Positions 16,467 through 24,559 of a stretch of 64,000 nucleotides of DNA are shown piece after piece. The notes under the pieces are model-generated. The model was given only the letters and a program-made list of their open reading frames with translations, ran no database searches and was not told where the DNA came from. This DNA is from Geothermobacter ehrlichii. GTDB taxonomy: Bacteria > Desulfobacterota > Desulfuromonadia > Desulfuromonadales > Geothermobacteraceae. The DNA is taken from NCBI RefSeq assembly GCF_008124615.1, contig NZ_VNIB01000012.1, forward strand, positions 1 through 64,000, in the 5' to 3' direction. The translations under genes and the position numbers were made by a program. Numbering within the stretch: position 1 is the first letter of the stretch; each line of letters starts with the position of its first letter.

Positions 16467-17907
16467 GAGAATCGCTCTGGCCGGCTGTCTGGCCCTGGCC
16501 ACGGGCAGCCTCACGCCCGCCACCGCCGGCTGGGTCGACGACTGGGTGACGCAGAAAACCTCGTCCAGCCCGAACTTCTACTCCGGGGCCAAACGTGGCT
16601 ACTTCACGGCAGGCAGCTTCGATGCCCGCTGGAACCTGCGGAACGACTACCTGTGGAGCATCACCCTCCCGAAACTCAAGACCGGCTGCGGCGGCATCGA
16701 CGCCTTCATGGGCGGGATGTCCTTTCTGAACACCGACTACCTGGTGGCCAAGCTGGAGCGGATCATGAACGCCGCGCCGGCCGCCGCCTTCGACGTGGCA
16801 CTGAAGGTCTTTGCCCCGCAGGTGAGCGACACCATCCGCTCGATGGAATCCCTGGCGTCGAAACTGAACAACATCCAGCTCGACGAGTGCCGGGCCTCCA
16901 AGTCTCTTGTCGCCACCCTCATGACTCCCACGGCCCGCAGCGAGGAACAGAAGTCGAAGCTGAGCCGCATCCAGGCCGACTGGTGGCAGACAACCGGAGT
17001 CGGGGATCTCTGGACCGAATTCCAGAAGCTTCGCAAGGCCGACAACGACAAGCCAGACCCGGCGGCCGCCGCCGGGTCCATGTCCGGCTGTTCGGCGGAG
17101 TTCAGGGACGTGTTCGCCGGCGGCAGTGTGTTGGACAACGCGGCGGCCAAGATCGGCCTGACGAACGCCGACTACATCAGGCTGATGCGAGGTTACATCG
17201 GGGACATCTACATCGAGGCGCCCAACCCGGCAACGGGGGTCGCGGCCTACAAGGTCGTCTACGATCCCCCCTGTGAGAAGAACACCGGCCTCGACGACTT
17301 CCTGAACGGGGACGCGGAGGGCAAGGCGGCTGCCGGAGCCTGCACGCCCATCCCCGACGCCAACAAGAACCTGCAACAGTACGTCCGGGCCCGGCTCATC
17401 GCCATCCGCGACCGGATAGCTAATCGGCAGCCGCTGGCAGCCGCCGACCGGACGTTTCTCAACTCGCTGCCCCTGCCGGCGGTCGAAATTCTCGAGAACG
17501 CCGTGGCGTCCGGCCTGGAGTCCTCCGAAATGCTCTACCTGGGCGAGGTAGCCGGCAGGGCCTATGCCTACCGCCTGCTCATGGACCTTTTCGCCAAGAC
17601 CGACCGGTTGCTTTACACCGCTCAGTCCATCATGTCGACGCAGAACAACCCGACCGGCAACAACAGCACGGCGACCTGCCGGATCGACAACGTGGACGAA
17701 GCCGCCGCACAGATCACGGTGGTGCAGGAGCGGACCAGGGAGCTGATGGACGCGGTGCGGAAGGACCTGGCCGCGACGCTGAGCGAACTCAACGCCCTGG
17801 AAACCTACGTCAGCCGGCGCAAGGTTTTTTCCGACGAGGTGCGAAGGCAGTTGAAGGAACGATTCAGCGGAGGGCTGGCAGAACGGCTGATGCCCAAGAA
17901 CGGTTAA
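16429..17907 (+). CDS. traH: TraH, F-type conjugal pilus assembly protein
   Basis: TraH works with TraF and TraU in the periplasm/outer membrane during F-pilus biogenesis. A twin-basic signal peptide (residues 1-34) is followed by the TraH signature region (FYSGAKRGYFTAGSFDARW, then LKTGCGGIDAFMGGMSFLN) and several conserved cysteines. The length of 492 residues matches the family. An AGGAGG site precedes the ATG. Confidence 0.92.
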   Translation: MRNWTHRVRVWSRRIALAGCLALATGSLTPATAGWVDDWVTQKTSSSPNFYSGAKRGYFTAGSFDARWNLRNDYLWSITLPKLKTGCGGIDAFMGGMSFLNTDYLVAKLERIMNAAPAAAFDVALKVFAPQVSDTIRSMESLASKLNNIQLDECRASKSLVATLMTPTARSEEQKSKLSRIQADWWQTTGVGDLWTEFQKLRKADNDKPDPAAAAGSMSGCSAEFRDVFAGGSVLDNAAAKIGLTNADYIRLMRGYIGDIYIEAPNPATGVAAYKVVYDPPCEKNTGLDDFLNGDAEGKAAAGACTPIPDANKNLQQYVRARLIAIRDRIANRQPLAAADRTFLNSLPLPAVEILENAVASGLESSEMLYLGEVAGRAYAYRLLMDLFAKTDRLLYTAQSIMSTQNNPTGNNSTATCRIDNVDEAAAQITVVQERTRELMDAVRKDLAATLSELNALETYVSRRKVFSDEVRRQLKERFSGGLAERLMPKNG

Positions 17908-17921
17908 CGCAGGAGGTAAAT

Positions 17922-18299
17922 ATGGCAAAGAAAGGATCGAAGGACATTCGGCAGCAGCGCATGGAGCGCCGTATCGAAATGGCGAAGCGGGACGACGTGG
18001 AAGTGGTCCCCCGGCGGGCGGCGGAAACGAACGACTTTATCCGCCTGCTTTCGGCCAACGACTTCATCATCAACCGGCTGCGGCAGCGCCTTGGCAGGCG
18101 CAATGGGGTTCCGGTCGAACAGGCAATCAGATTTCTGGAACGCAACGAAGAGCTGCGGCAGGAGATGAACCGACTCAACGCCGAGATGTGCGCGGCAATG
18201 GGCATGGAGTACCGTCCGCCACGTGGATTCGACAATCCATTGAAAACGGAACCGGAACTGGAAGTGGTCGAGGACAAGAAAGCCGCGAAGACCAAGTAA
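17922..18299 (+). CDS. Small charged protein at end of transfer operon
   Basis: This 125-residue, highly basic, mostly helical protein has no signal peptide (KKGSKDIRQQRMERRIEMAK, then AIRFLERNEELRQEMNRLNA). It may form a short coiled coil. It follows traH by 14 bases with a clear AGGAGG site and ends at a strong terminator. I do not recognise the family. Confidence 0.7.
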   Translation: MAKKGSKDIRQQRMERRIEMAKRDDVEVVPRRAAETNDFIRLLSANDFIINRLRQRLGRRNGVPVEQAIRFLERNEELRQEMNRLNAEMCAAMGMEYRPPRGFDNPLKTEPELEVVEDKKAAKTK

Positions 18300-18330
18300 A
18301 CCAAAGCCCCCGTCATGGGGGCTTTGGTTT
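18298..18330 (+). terminator. Terminator of first transfer block
   Basis: The stem CCAAAGCCCCC / GGGGGCTTTGG with loop GTCAT is followed by TTT. The same sequence occurs inverted at 21204-21233, after the MucR gene. Confidence 0.85.
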
Positions 18331-18536
18331 ACATCCTGATAAATCCATGGTCTTTTCGGAAATCGCCATCAACCAACTTATTGATGTTGCAGGTGCCAAT
18401 GACAATATTTCATGAGCAAGCCTCAATGGTCATAATAACCGGCTGCGACTGGACGTTGGAGCTAGTAAAGACCTTTACGAGAACACATGGAGGGGTTTCA
18501 GTGTGCACTGAATGGCTGGTCTGGACAACTTAATAG

Positions 18537-18770
18537 CTAAGTATTTTTTTTGTCGAGAAAACACCAAATATACAACAAAAACGTTGGCACATAACCCAAC
18601 CATCCGGACATTACAACTGAAGGATATAACATTAAAAGAGGACCAACTACCGTAAAAATTTTTATAATCCTCTTATGGGCGCAATTTCTTTTTTCTGCAA
18701 CAATCCACGGACCACAGAAATAAATCAACAAAACAAACAAAGCCATTATTGTAATCAATAACGATATCAT
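18537..18770 (-). CDS. Small membrane protein (hypothetical)
   Basis: This 77-residue AT-rich gene encodes two strong hydrophobic segments (about 1-20 and 38-70) separated by a basic loop (AEKRNCAHKR). No family is recognised. Base composition differs sharply from the GC-rich transfer genes, so it is probably acquired cargo. About 200 bases between the terminator and this gene hold nothing clear. Confidence 0.5.
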   Translation of the reverse strand: MISLLITIMALFVLLIYFCGPWIVAEKRNCAHKRIIKIFTVVGPLLMLYPSVVMSGWLGYVPTFLLYIWCFLDKKNT

Positions 18771-18836
18771 ATAACACCAATATTCCTTCTGTTTGTGTCT
18801 AATTGGCTCTTTGCTTTTCGATTTCGCTTTACATTA

Positions 18837-19379
18837 TCATTGACATTCAACAGTAATTATCGTTCTTCCATATCCCGCACCCCCTCGAAACAACTTCATG
18901 TCTCCTGTGCAGCCATCCCCCAAGTAAAACCTGTCAACTGCGATTTGTTTATAATATTTTGACATAATATCACGATGCCATTTATGAGTTTTTTTTGAAT
19001 TATCAAGCGCCATCAACGGCCCAAGATATTTTCCTTTTCTCATTCGTCCCTCAGCAGGCGTAAGCATAACCTTGAACACCTCTTTGTCTCTGCTGTCAGA
19101 CACTGACCATCCCACCTCTCCTCCATAATAACGAACAAACTTATAAGATGTGGCCCCCTTGCCACGGGCAACCATTATCATTTTCTCTACATCGCTCGAG
19201 GTGTAAAAATTAAGCAGAACGTGCTGGATTTGATATATTGTGTTCACTACTGCATCTTCGGCTTTTATCGATTGAGCTCCAGCAACAGGAATTTCATCAA
19301 TGGGCATCAAGATGGCGCACACAACAAGAGCTCCAGTGAATGTGCATAATTTTTTTAAAATTTCCATATTGCCATCCAA
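18837..19379 (-). CDS. Exported hypothetical protein
   Basis: The 180-residue product has an N-terminal signal-like hydrophobic stretch (KLCTFTGALVVCAILMPI) and a soluble remainder with a C-terminal Cys pair (DGCTGDM, VECQ). No domain is recognised. The gene is AT-rich and co-oriented with the neighbouring small genes. The start could be the ATG at 19379 or 19367. Confidence 0.6.
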   Translation of the reverse strand: MDGNMEILKKLCTFTGALVVCAILMPIDEIPVAGAQSIKAEDAVVNTIYQIQHVLLNFYTSSDVEKMIMVARGKGATSYKFVRYYGGEVGWSVSDSRDKEVFKVMLTPAEGRMRKGKYLGPLMALDNSKKTHKWHRDIMSKYYKQIAVDRFYLGDGCTGDMKLFRGGAGYGRTIITVECQ

Positions 19380-19610
19380 TAACTCAAATTGGTTGTTGTA
19401 ACATCATCTGGTTGTCACTGGAAATGGTTGGCTAATTCAATTTGCAAGCACACCTAAGAATCAACATTATCAACCACAGTTTATTAGAGCTAACTGTAAA
19501 GCAGTACGGTGATAACGATGTGCAGCGTTGTTTGCGTCCGAACAAGCGCATTGTGCACTTACCAAGGAAATACAGAGCAATGGTTCAAGAAATTGTTAAA
19601 TGTTGCGCTT

Positions 19611-19853
19611 TCAGTTTCGAGGAAGAAGACCCTTTATATTTCTTTTTGGGATTGGAAGCCCTTTATTTTTGATGTGATTAAGAAGAATCTCTTCATAATG
19701 TGTTGACCAACCATCCCAATTACTTCGCCAGCACGAATCACAGCAAAAAATTCCGCCATATAACTCTAGTTTATGCCCTTCATATCGTCCTGGCCCATGC
19801 TGGTATTGTTTGCCACATACGTCACATGAAAACATAAGTTTCTCTTTTTCCAT
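19611..19853 (-). CDS. Small CxxC zinc-binding-like protein
   Basis: The 80-residue product has a treble-clef-like cysteine pattern: CDVCGKQYQHG, then FCCDSCWRSNWDGW. This resembles small zinc-ribbon proteins of unknown function. A GGAGG site precedes the ATG. It lies just beyond repeat copy 3 in the same orientation, as the next gene in a cassette-like series. Confidence 0.6.
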   Translation of the reverse strand: MEKEKLMFSCDVCGKQYQHGPGRYEGHKLELYGGIFCCDSCWRSNWDGWSTHYEEILLNHIKNKGLPIPKRNIKGLLPRN

Positions 19854-19920
19854 GCTTTCCTCCTAGTGCCCAACCTATTAATCCTTTTCCTTGTATGGCC
19901 TGCCATGATTTCATTTAAAA

Positions 19921-20010
19921 AAACAAAAAGCCGCCCGGTCGGTTACTCCCCGGACGGCTTTGTTCATCGTGTCATAATCCCCCTCCTGTATAACGATTCT
20001 TTGTTAGCCT
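19921..20010 (-). repeat. Recombination-site-like repeat, copy 3 (half length)
   Basis: Read on the minus strand: GGCTAACAAAGAATCGTTAT, then AGGAGGGGGATT, the mini-ORF ATG-ACA-CGA-TGA, and a terminator hairpin (AAAGCCGTCCGGGG / CCGGGCGGCTTTTT). It begins three bases after the stop of the HEPN-like gene. It matches copies 1, 2 and 4 but lacks their second half. Confidence 0.8.
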
Positions 20011-20012
20011 TG

Positions 20013-20813
20013 TTAAAATAATGTTTTTGTAAACTTTTCCACGCCTCCCACCAGTTCTTCTACTTCTTCTTTCGTCGGTTCTCTATCTTTGTTGTGATCA
20101 CAAAGATTCCTGATGTCTCCCAATCTTTGTATCTGACGCCATGTAGGTACATCAAGGACTCCGCCGTTTTTGAGCAGGTCATTAAAGTCGCTTATTGTGG
20201 GATGCTTCTTGCGAGTTTTAATATTATGGTTATTTGCAACTTGTGCGAGATGTTTTTCTAAAATAACCCCTGCAATTGCCCCAGCAGCACGAAGAAAACC
20301 ATTCTTTAAAAGTTCCCTTGCCGCATCAAGCTCTGAGTCAAACAAGTCTGCTTGTACAAGTTGACGAATATCAAATAAGGAGCTTTCAAAACGAGCCTTG
20401 ACGGCTTTAAGTATTTCTATCTGCGTATGGAACCGCATCGATACCACTGCAAAATCATTGTAATATTTCTCTCCCGTAAAATTGTTCACGCCAGCGCGAA
20501 TACCATTAAGCCAATCCTGCACATTGTAAGTAGTACTGTTAATTTCTTTTCTCTTGCCGTCACCTTTGTATAGGTGTTCAAACTCTATGATTCTATCGGG
20601 GAGCAATTGCCTTATTATCGCTGTGGATTCTGTGTACCAGCGTTGATAGTTTTTTTCAAAAGAACCTTTGAATTTCTTAAAGGTCTCCTTGTCTTCCGCA
20701 GATAGCTTGCCTTCTTCCTCTAGGTGTCTAAAGGTAAGATCTAACTCCATAGTTTTCCCGAGTTTGATCAATGAATCGAGATCACTCTTGTACTTGTCTA
20801 AATTGGTCAGCAT
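20013..20813 (-). CDS. HEPN-like protein on a cassette-like unit
   Basis: This 266-residue soluble protein has a helical N-terminal half. Its C-terminal domain resembles DUF4145/HEPN-type proteins: AAGAIAGVILEKHLAQVA, then LGDIRNLCDHNKDREPT with the R-N-x-x-x-H pattern at residues 235-240. HEPN proteins are often RNases in toxin or defence systems; activity here is inferred. The gene is tightly enclosed by repeat copies 4 (upstream) and 3 (three bases after its stop), like a mobile gene cassette. Confidence 0.65.
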   Translation of the reverse strand: MLTNLDKYKSDLDSLIKLGKTMELDLTFRHLEEEGKLSAEDKETFKKFKGSFEKNYQRWYTESTAIIRQLLPDRIIEFEHLYKGDGKRKEINSTTYNVQDWLNGIRAGVNNFTGEKYYNDFAVVSMRFHTQIEILKAVKARFESSLFDIRQLVQADLFDSELDAARELLKNGFLRAAGAIAGVILEKHLAQVANNHNIKTRKKHPTISDFNDLLKNGGVLDVPTWRQIQRLGDIRNLCDHNKDREPTKEEVEELVGGVEKFTKTLF

Positions 20814-20951
20814 ATTGGTCCTTATAGACTAACTTGTTGTTATTTCTCTCCATCTAATAACCCAAGATGGTCGACCGTGTACCCACTCGTCCTGCCAAGC
20901 CTAAGGAGCATTATTACCTTGATTTCAATGCCTAAGATATGTCAGCAACCA

Positions 20952-21118
20952 AATTGCCCTGTTATGTCGGCTCATCCATAACAGCGGATTCCAATATCTG
21001 TGCGGTTCTGCAGCTCGGTAAAAAAACAAAAGCCGCCCGGTTGGTTTCCTCCCCGGACGGCTTTTATTTTTTGTGTCATTCTCCCCCTCCCATATAACAA
21101 CTCTTTGTTAGCGTGTTT
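20952..21118 (-). repeat. Recombination-site-like repeat, copy 4 (full length)
   Basis: On the minus strand the first half has GCTAACAAAGAGTTGTTATA, the purine block and the terminator hairpin. The second half has TTGGAATCCG and an inverted repeat CTGTTATG - 10 bases - CATAACAG (about 20959-20984). Both halves align with copy 1 at 40564-40755. The mini-ORF is altered in this copy. Confidence 0.8.
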
Positions 21119-21203
21119 TTATTGAGCTGTCAAGCCTGCAACCAAGAGGTGAAAGGAACGAAGCTAGAAGTAGCCACAAACAATTGGAAAACCAAAGCCG
21201 GAC

Positions 21204-21233
21204 AAACCAAAGCCCCCATGACGGGGGCTTTGG
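21204..21233 (-). terminator. Terminator after the MucR gene
   Basis: The CCAAAGCCCCC / GGGGGCTTTGG stem has the same loop as 18298-18330 but in opposite orientation. It lies 17 bases beyond the mucR-like stop codon. Confidence 0.8.
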
Positions 21234-21249
21234 CGTTTCCAGCATGAGT

Positions 21250-21687
21250 TCAGCTTTTGGCGGATTTTTTCTTCTTGCCCTTGGCCGCCCTGGCCTTGGC
21301 AAGGTTATCGGCAAGACCAGCGTCGATAGCCATCTGCCGACGAGTTTCGGAATAGCTCCTGGCGGCCAGCGGCTGGGAGCTGGGAATGTCGAACTGCTTG
21401 CGGTAGTCGGACGGCGTCATGTCGTGCTTGGTCCGCAGGTGGCGGGCAAGGGTTTTCATTCCCTCGCCGCAAATCATGCAGTAAACCTTGTCTTTGCCAA
21501 AAGCCTTTTTGCGGCTCACAACAGGACCGGCCTCACTCTCTCCGGCACCCGCCTCCTGCTGCTGGGAAAGGCCTTGGAGCGCCTTGTAGATCTCCGAAAG
21601 GGACGTGATCATTTCCTCGGTCGACATCGAACGGGAAGTGGCTTGAGCTTCGACCAGGTCCTTGGCCATCTGAAGAATTTCCGACAT
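21250..21687 (-). CDS. MucR/Ros-family zinc-finger transcriptional regulator
   Basis: This 145-residue DNA-binding protein has the Ros/MucR core with its atypical C2H2 finger (CMICGEGMKTLARHLRTKH) followed by DMTPSDYRKQFDIP. A lysine-rich tail (KGKKKKSAKS) is at the C-terminus. MucR proteins act as global repressors or nucleoid-like silencers. It could control transfer or cargo genes. A GGAGAA site precedes the ATG, and an inverted repeat GGTGGC-N13-GCCACC (21715-21739) lies upstream as a possible operator. Confidence 0.9.
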   Translation of the reverse strand: MSEILQMAKDLVEAQATSRSMSTEEMITSLSEIYKALQGLSQQQEAGAGESEAGPVVSRKKAFGKDKVYCMICGEGMKTLARHLRTKHDMTPSDYRKQFDIPSSQPLAARSYSETRRQMAIDAGLADNLAKARAAKGKKKKSAKS

Positions 21688-21786
21688 GTTGTTTCTCCTT
21701 TAGTTGGTTTTATTGGTGGCTGACAAAAATATTGCCACCTTAAATCTGGAGGATTGGCAAGCTCCTGTCAAAATAAAATTTTATAT

Positions 21787-22845
21787 CTACCAATCAAAAG
21801 ATGAGTATTCACTCCAGTTAAACATATCATTTAATATTTTATTCTGTTTTATATATCTGTTATTGGCCACACTTATTGTCATACAATCATTTTTGTATGA
21901 AAATGAATGGTCGGCATGTTTTAAACATACATATCCTTCTTCCCTGAGCCACGAGTCCCTTTTTTTGGCAAATTTATTGATAACCATATTTCTCCTTAGT
22001 GAAGAAATCATGTTTTCACTGCGTCCATATGTTATAATCTTATAATAATTGTTTATTTCTTTTGTTGCAGTTTTATAATTTGAAAAACTTGCCCCGGAGC
22101 TTGAGTTAAAATAATCCCTATCGATTTCAAAAACCATATTTTGAAAATTGAAATCAGGCAATTGAATTATTTCCGGAAAATAAATCAATGGAAAACTTGC
22201 AATTGTGATAAATTCTATATATTTAGAATGGTCCTTTTCTCCAAACAGTTTTTCTTGTATAACATCCTGCGAAAAAGCACCAAACCTTCCAGCCTGAAGT
22301 CTTAGCACACCGTTTTTTATAAAAACTCTTAGCAGAAGACCACAATAAGGCACACCTTCTGGTTTATAGATCAAATCGACATTTTCTATATCATCCTCCG
22401 TGCGCGGCAGAAAGATTTCATGATAAATAAGGCCGTCTGATTTAATCTCGTTGTTTTCCAGCAATAACGCTCCGCCAACAACATCATAAGTCAACTTGTA
22501 TGTATGACTTTCTTGATTTCTTGTTTTTATAAATGTATCTAAAATTTGCTTTTTCCAAAGCTCATGCACTTCTTGAAAACAGCCATCCCCTTTTCTCTTC
22601 TCAACAATATTTTTAATTATTTCATTGCTTAATATATTTTCTATATCTAGCTCTATCTCAATGTGCACATTGCACGCAATTGCTATCATATTATATTTTA
22701 AATTGTGATATATTTGTCTTGTCTTATATTTAAAATACATAAAAAAAGAACCCAACAAACAACTATTACCAATCGAAACTTGTCCTATGTAAAATAAATA
22801 CAGAGCCGACAATGCAAAAAGCCAACAAACAATCCTATACAACAT
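21787..22845 (-). CDS. Membrane-anchored hypothetical protein
   Basis: The 352-residue product of an AT-rich gene has one or two N-terminal transmembrane segments (residues 1-38) and a large soluble domain. No family is recognised. The marked AT bias and lack of partners indicate horizontally acquired cargo. Confidence 0.6.
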   Translation of the reverse strand: MLYRIVCWLFALSALYLFYIGQVSIGNSCLLGSFFMYFKYKTRQIYHNLKYNMIAIACNVHIEIELDIENILSNEIIKNIVEKRKGDGCFQEVHELWKKQILDTFIKTRNQESHTYKLTYDVVGGALLLENNEIKSDGLIYHEIFLPRTEDDIENVDLIYKPEGVPYCGLLLRVFIKNGVLRLQAGRFGAFSQDVIQEKLFGEKDHSKYIEFITIASFPLIYFPEIIQLPDFNFQNMVFEIDRDYFNSSSGASFSNYKTATKEINNYYKIITYGRSENMISSLRRNMVINKFAKKRDSWLREEGYVCLKHADHSFSYKNDCMTISVANNRYIKQNKILNDMFNWSEYSSFDW

Positions 22846-23263
22846 TCAGAACCCTCCTTCTAAATATAGTTTGCTTTGTGTTTTCATGCATTAGTAATTT
22901 CTTTTTTATGACACACAAACATTGCGGCCTATTTGTATTTCTTTATTTAATTGTGCTATAATCAAAAAGTTATGCAACCATATTGATTGTTTATCTGATA
23001 TGGCATTCCAAGGTAGATTTCATTTCTCTATCACATCTCCATCCTCCAATATCGCCGAGTATACATGCAACATCGTCATATCGATTTTTTAGCATACTCG
23101 TTCACGATCTAACATTGAACAAATAACATTACCTCCACCAGAAACAAGAGCACCTTTTAACTTCAATCACTATATCATAAAACTTATATTGTCAACGCTG
23201 CACCGCTTAAGTGCCTTGATAACGTCTTTCCCAGCTTGGTCAGTAATATGTTCAGAAATATCT

Positions 23264-23280
23264 GCATGACGAAGTCATGC
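23264..23280. promoter_or_regulatory. Perfect 17-bp palindrome upstream of Fic gene
   Basis: GCATGAC-gaa-GTCATGC lies 83 bases before the Fic start at 23363, as a repressor operator would. The 22846-23362 gap is otherwise AT-rich and shows no gene. Confidence 0.4.
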
Positions 23281-23362
23281 CAGATGGTTTGCAGATAAAT
23301 TTGCATGTGAGGCGAATCTGGCTTATTATTGACTCAATATTTGAGGCGATAAGGCGAGCCAA

Positions 23363-24511
23363 ATGACTCACGAACCGCAATACATCTGGCAGCATCCGTC
23401 CTGGCCCAACTTTCGCAAGGACAGTGAGGCACTGATAAAGCCCCTTGGAGAATGCCGCTTTAAACAGGGCTCCCTCTTGGCCCAAATGCGCGAGCTGGGG
23501 ATGGAGGTCCGGCAGCAGGCCAGAGCCGAAGTCCTGATCGAGGAAGCGTTAAAAACCTCTGAGATCGAGGGCGAAAAGCTCGACCCGAAGGCCGTGCGGT
23601 CGTCAGTAGCCCGCCGGCTGGGCCTGCCTACGGCCGGCTTGCCGGAAATCCGGGACCGACATGCCGATGGCGTGGTTGAGATTTTGCTCGACGCAACCCG
23701 GAACCATGACAAACCGTTGACGGCTGAAAGGCTGTTCGGTTGGCATGCGGCGCTCTTTCCTACCGGATACTCAGGCCTGCAGAAGATCCGGGTCGCAGCC
23801 TGGCGCGACGACCTGGATGGCCCGATGCAGGTCGTTTCCGGTCCCGTGGGACGGGAGAAGGTTCACTACGAGGCGCCTCCCGCCAAACGGGTGCCCCGCG
23901 AGATGGAGCGGTTTTTACACTGGTGGGAAGAAAGCAGCCAGAAGGAAGACGGCCTTCTGCGGGCGGCGGTGGCCCATCTGTGGTTTGTCGCCATCCATCC
24001 TTTCGACGATGGCAATGGCAGGATTGCCCGCGCCCTGACCGAAATGGCACTGGCCCAGGACGAAGCCCTCGCGATCCGTTACTACAGCCTGTCCTCGCAG
24101 ATCATGGCTGACAGCGCTTCCTATTACTCCGTCCTCGAACGGACCAACAAGGGAGATGGCGAGATAACCGGATGGCTCCTGTGGTTCCTCGACTGCATGT
24201 CCAGAGCCATCCTGCGGTCAAACGAACTGCTGACCAATGTTCTGGTCAAGGCCCGCTTCTGGCAACGCCATGTCCAGACGGAACTCAACGACCGGCAACG
24301 CAAGGTCATCAACCGCCTTCTGGAAGCCGGCCCGGACGGATTCGTGGGGGGCATGACCAACCGCAAATATGCCGGCATGACACATGTCAGCCGGGCAACG
24401 GCGCAAAGGGAGCTGGCCGATCTGGTCAACAAGGGCATCCTGCGACAGAACCAGCAAAGAGGACGAAACGTCAGCTATAGCCTTGTCTGGGAGGATTCCG
24501 TCCACCTGTAG
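23363..24511 (+). CDS. Fic-family protein with DUF4172-type N-terminus
   Basis: Fic proteins transfer AMP or another nucleotide part to target proteins. The catalytic motif HPFDDGNGRIAR is intact near residue 212. A class II-type autoinhibitory segment (TSEIEGEKL, near 68) is present, so activity is likely held in check. The N-terminus (WQHPSWPNFR) fits DUF4172 and the C-terminus carries a winged-helix-like region (MTHVSRATAQRELADLVNKG) suggesting DNA binding. The gene is convergent with a second Fic gene 48 bases away. Confidence 0.9.
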   Translation: MTHEPQYIWQHPSWPNFRKDSEALIKPLGECRFKQGSLLAQMRELGMEVRQQARAEVLIEEALKTSEIEGEKLDPKAVRSSVARRLGLPTAGLPEIRDRHADGVVEILLDATRNHDKPLTAERLFGWHAALFPTGYSGLQKIRVAAWRDDLDGPMQVVSGPVGREKVHYEAPPAKRVPREMERFLHWWEESSQKEDGLLRAAVAHLWFVAIHPFDDGNGRIARALTEMALAQDEALAIRYYSLSSQIMADSASYYSVLERTNKGDGEITGWLLWFLDCMSRAILRSNELLTNVLVKARFWQRHVQTELNDRQRKVINRLLEAGPDGFVGGMTNRKYAGMTHVSRATAQRELADLVNKGILRQNQQRGRNVSYSLVWEDSVHL

Positions 24512-24559
24512 GGAGAACCCCGAAACCGACTATGGTGGCCCCGCACGCCCGCGTTTTGT

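Noticed and set aside
19442-19672. Plus-strand ORF of 76 codons
   Set aside because: No ribosome binding site or recognisable domain, and it overlaps the better-supported Cys-rich gene on the other strand.
20952-21118. Calling the four repeats integron attC sites
   Set aside because: They carry TAACAAA and TTATA-type boxes but not the attC R'/R'' consensus, and the adjacent recombinase is XerC-like without an obvious IntI-specific insert.
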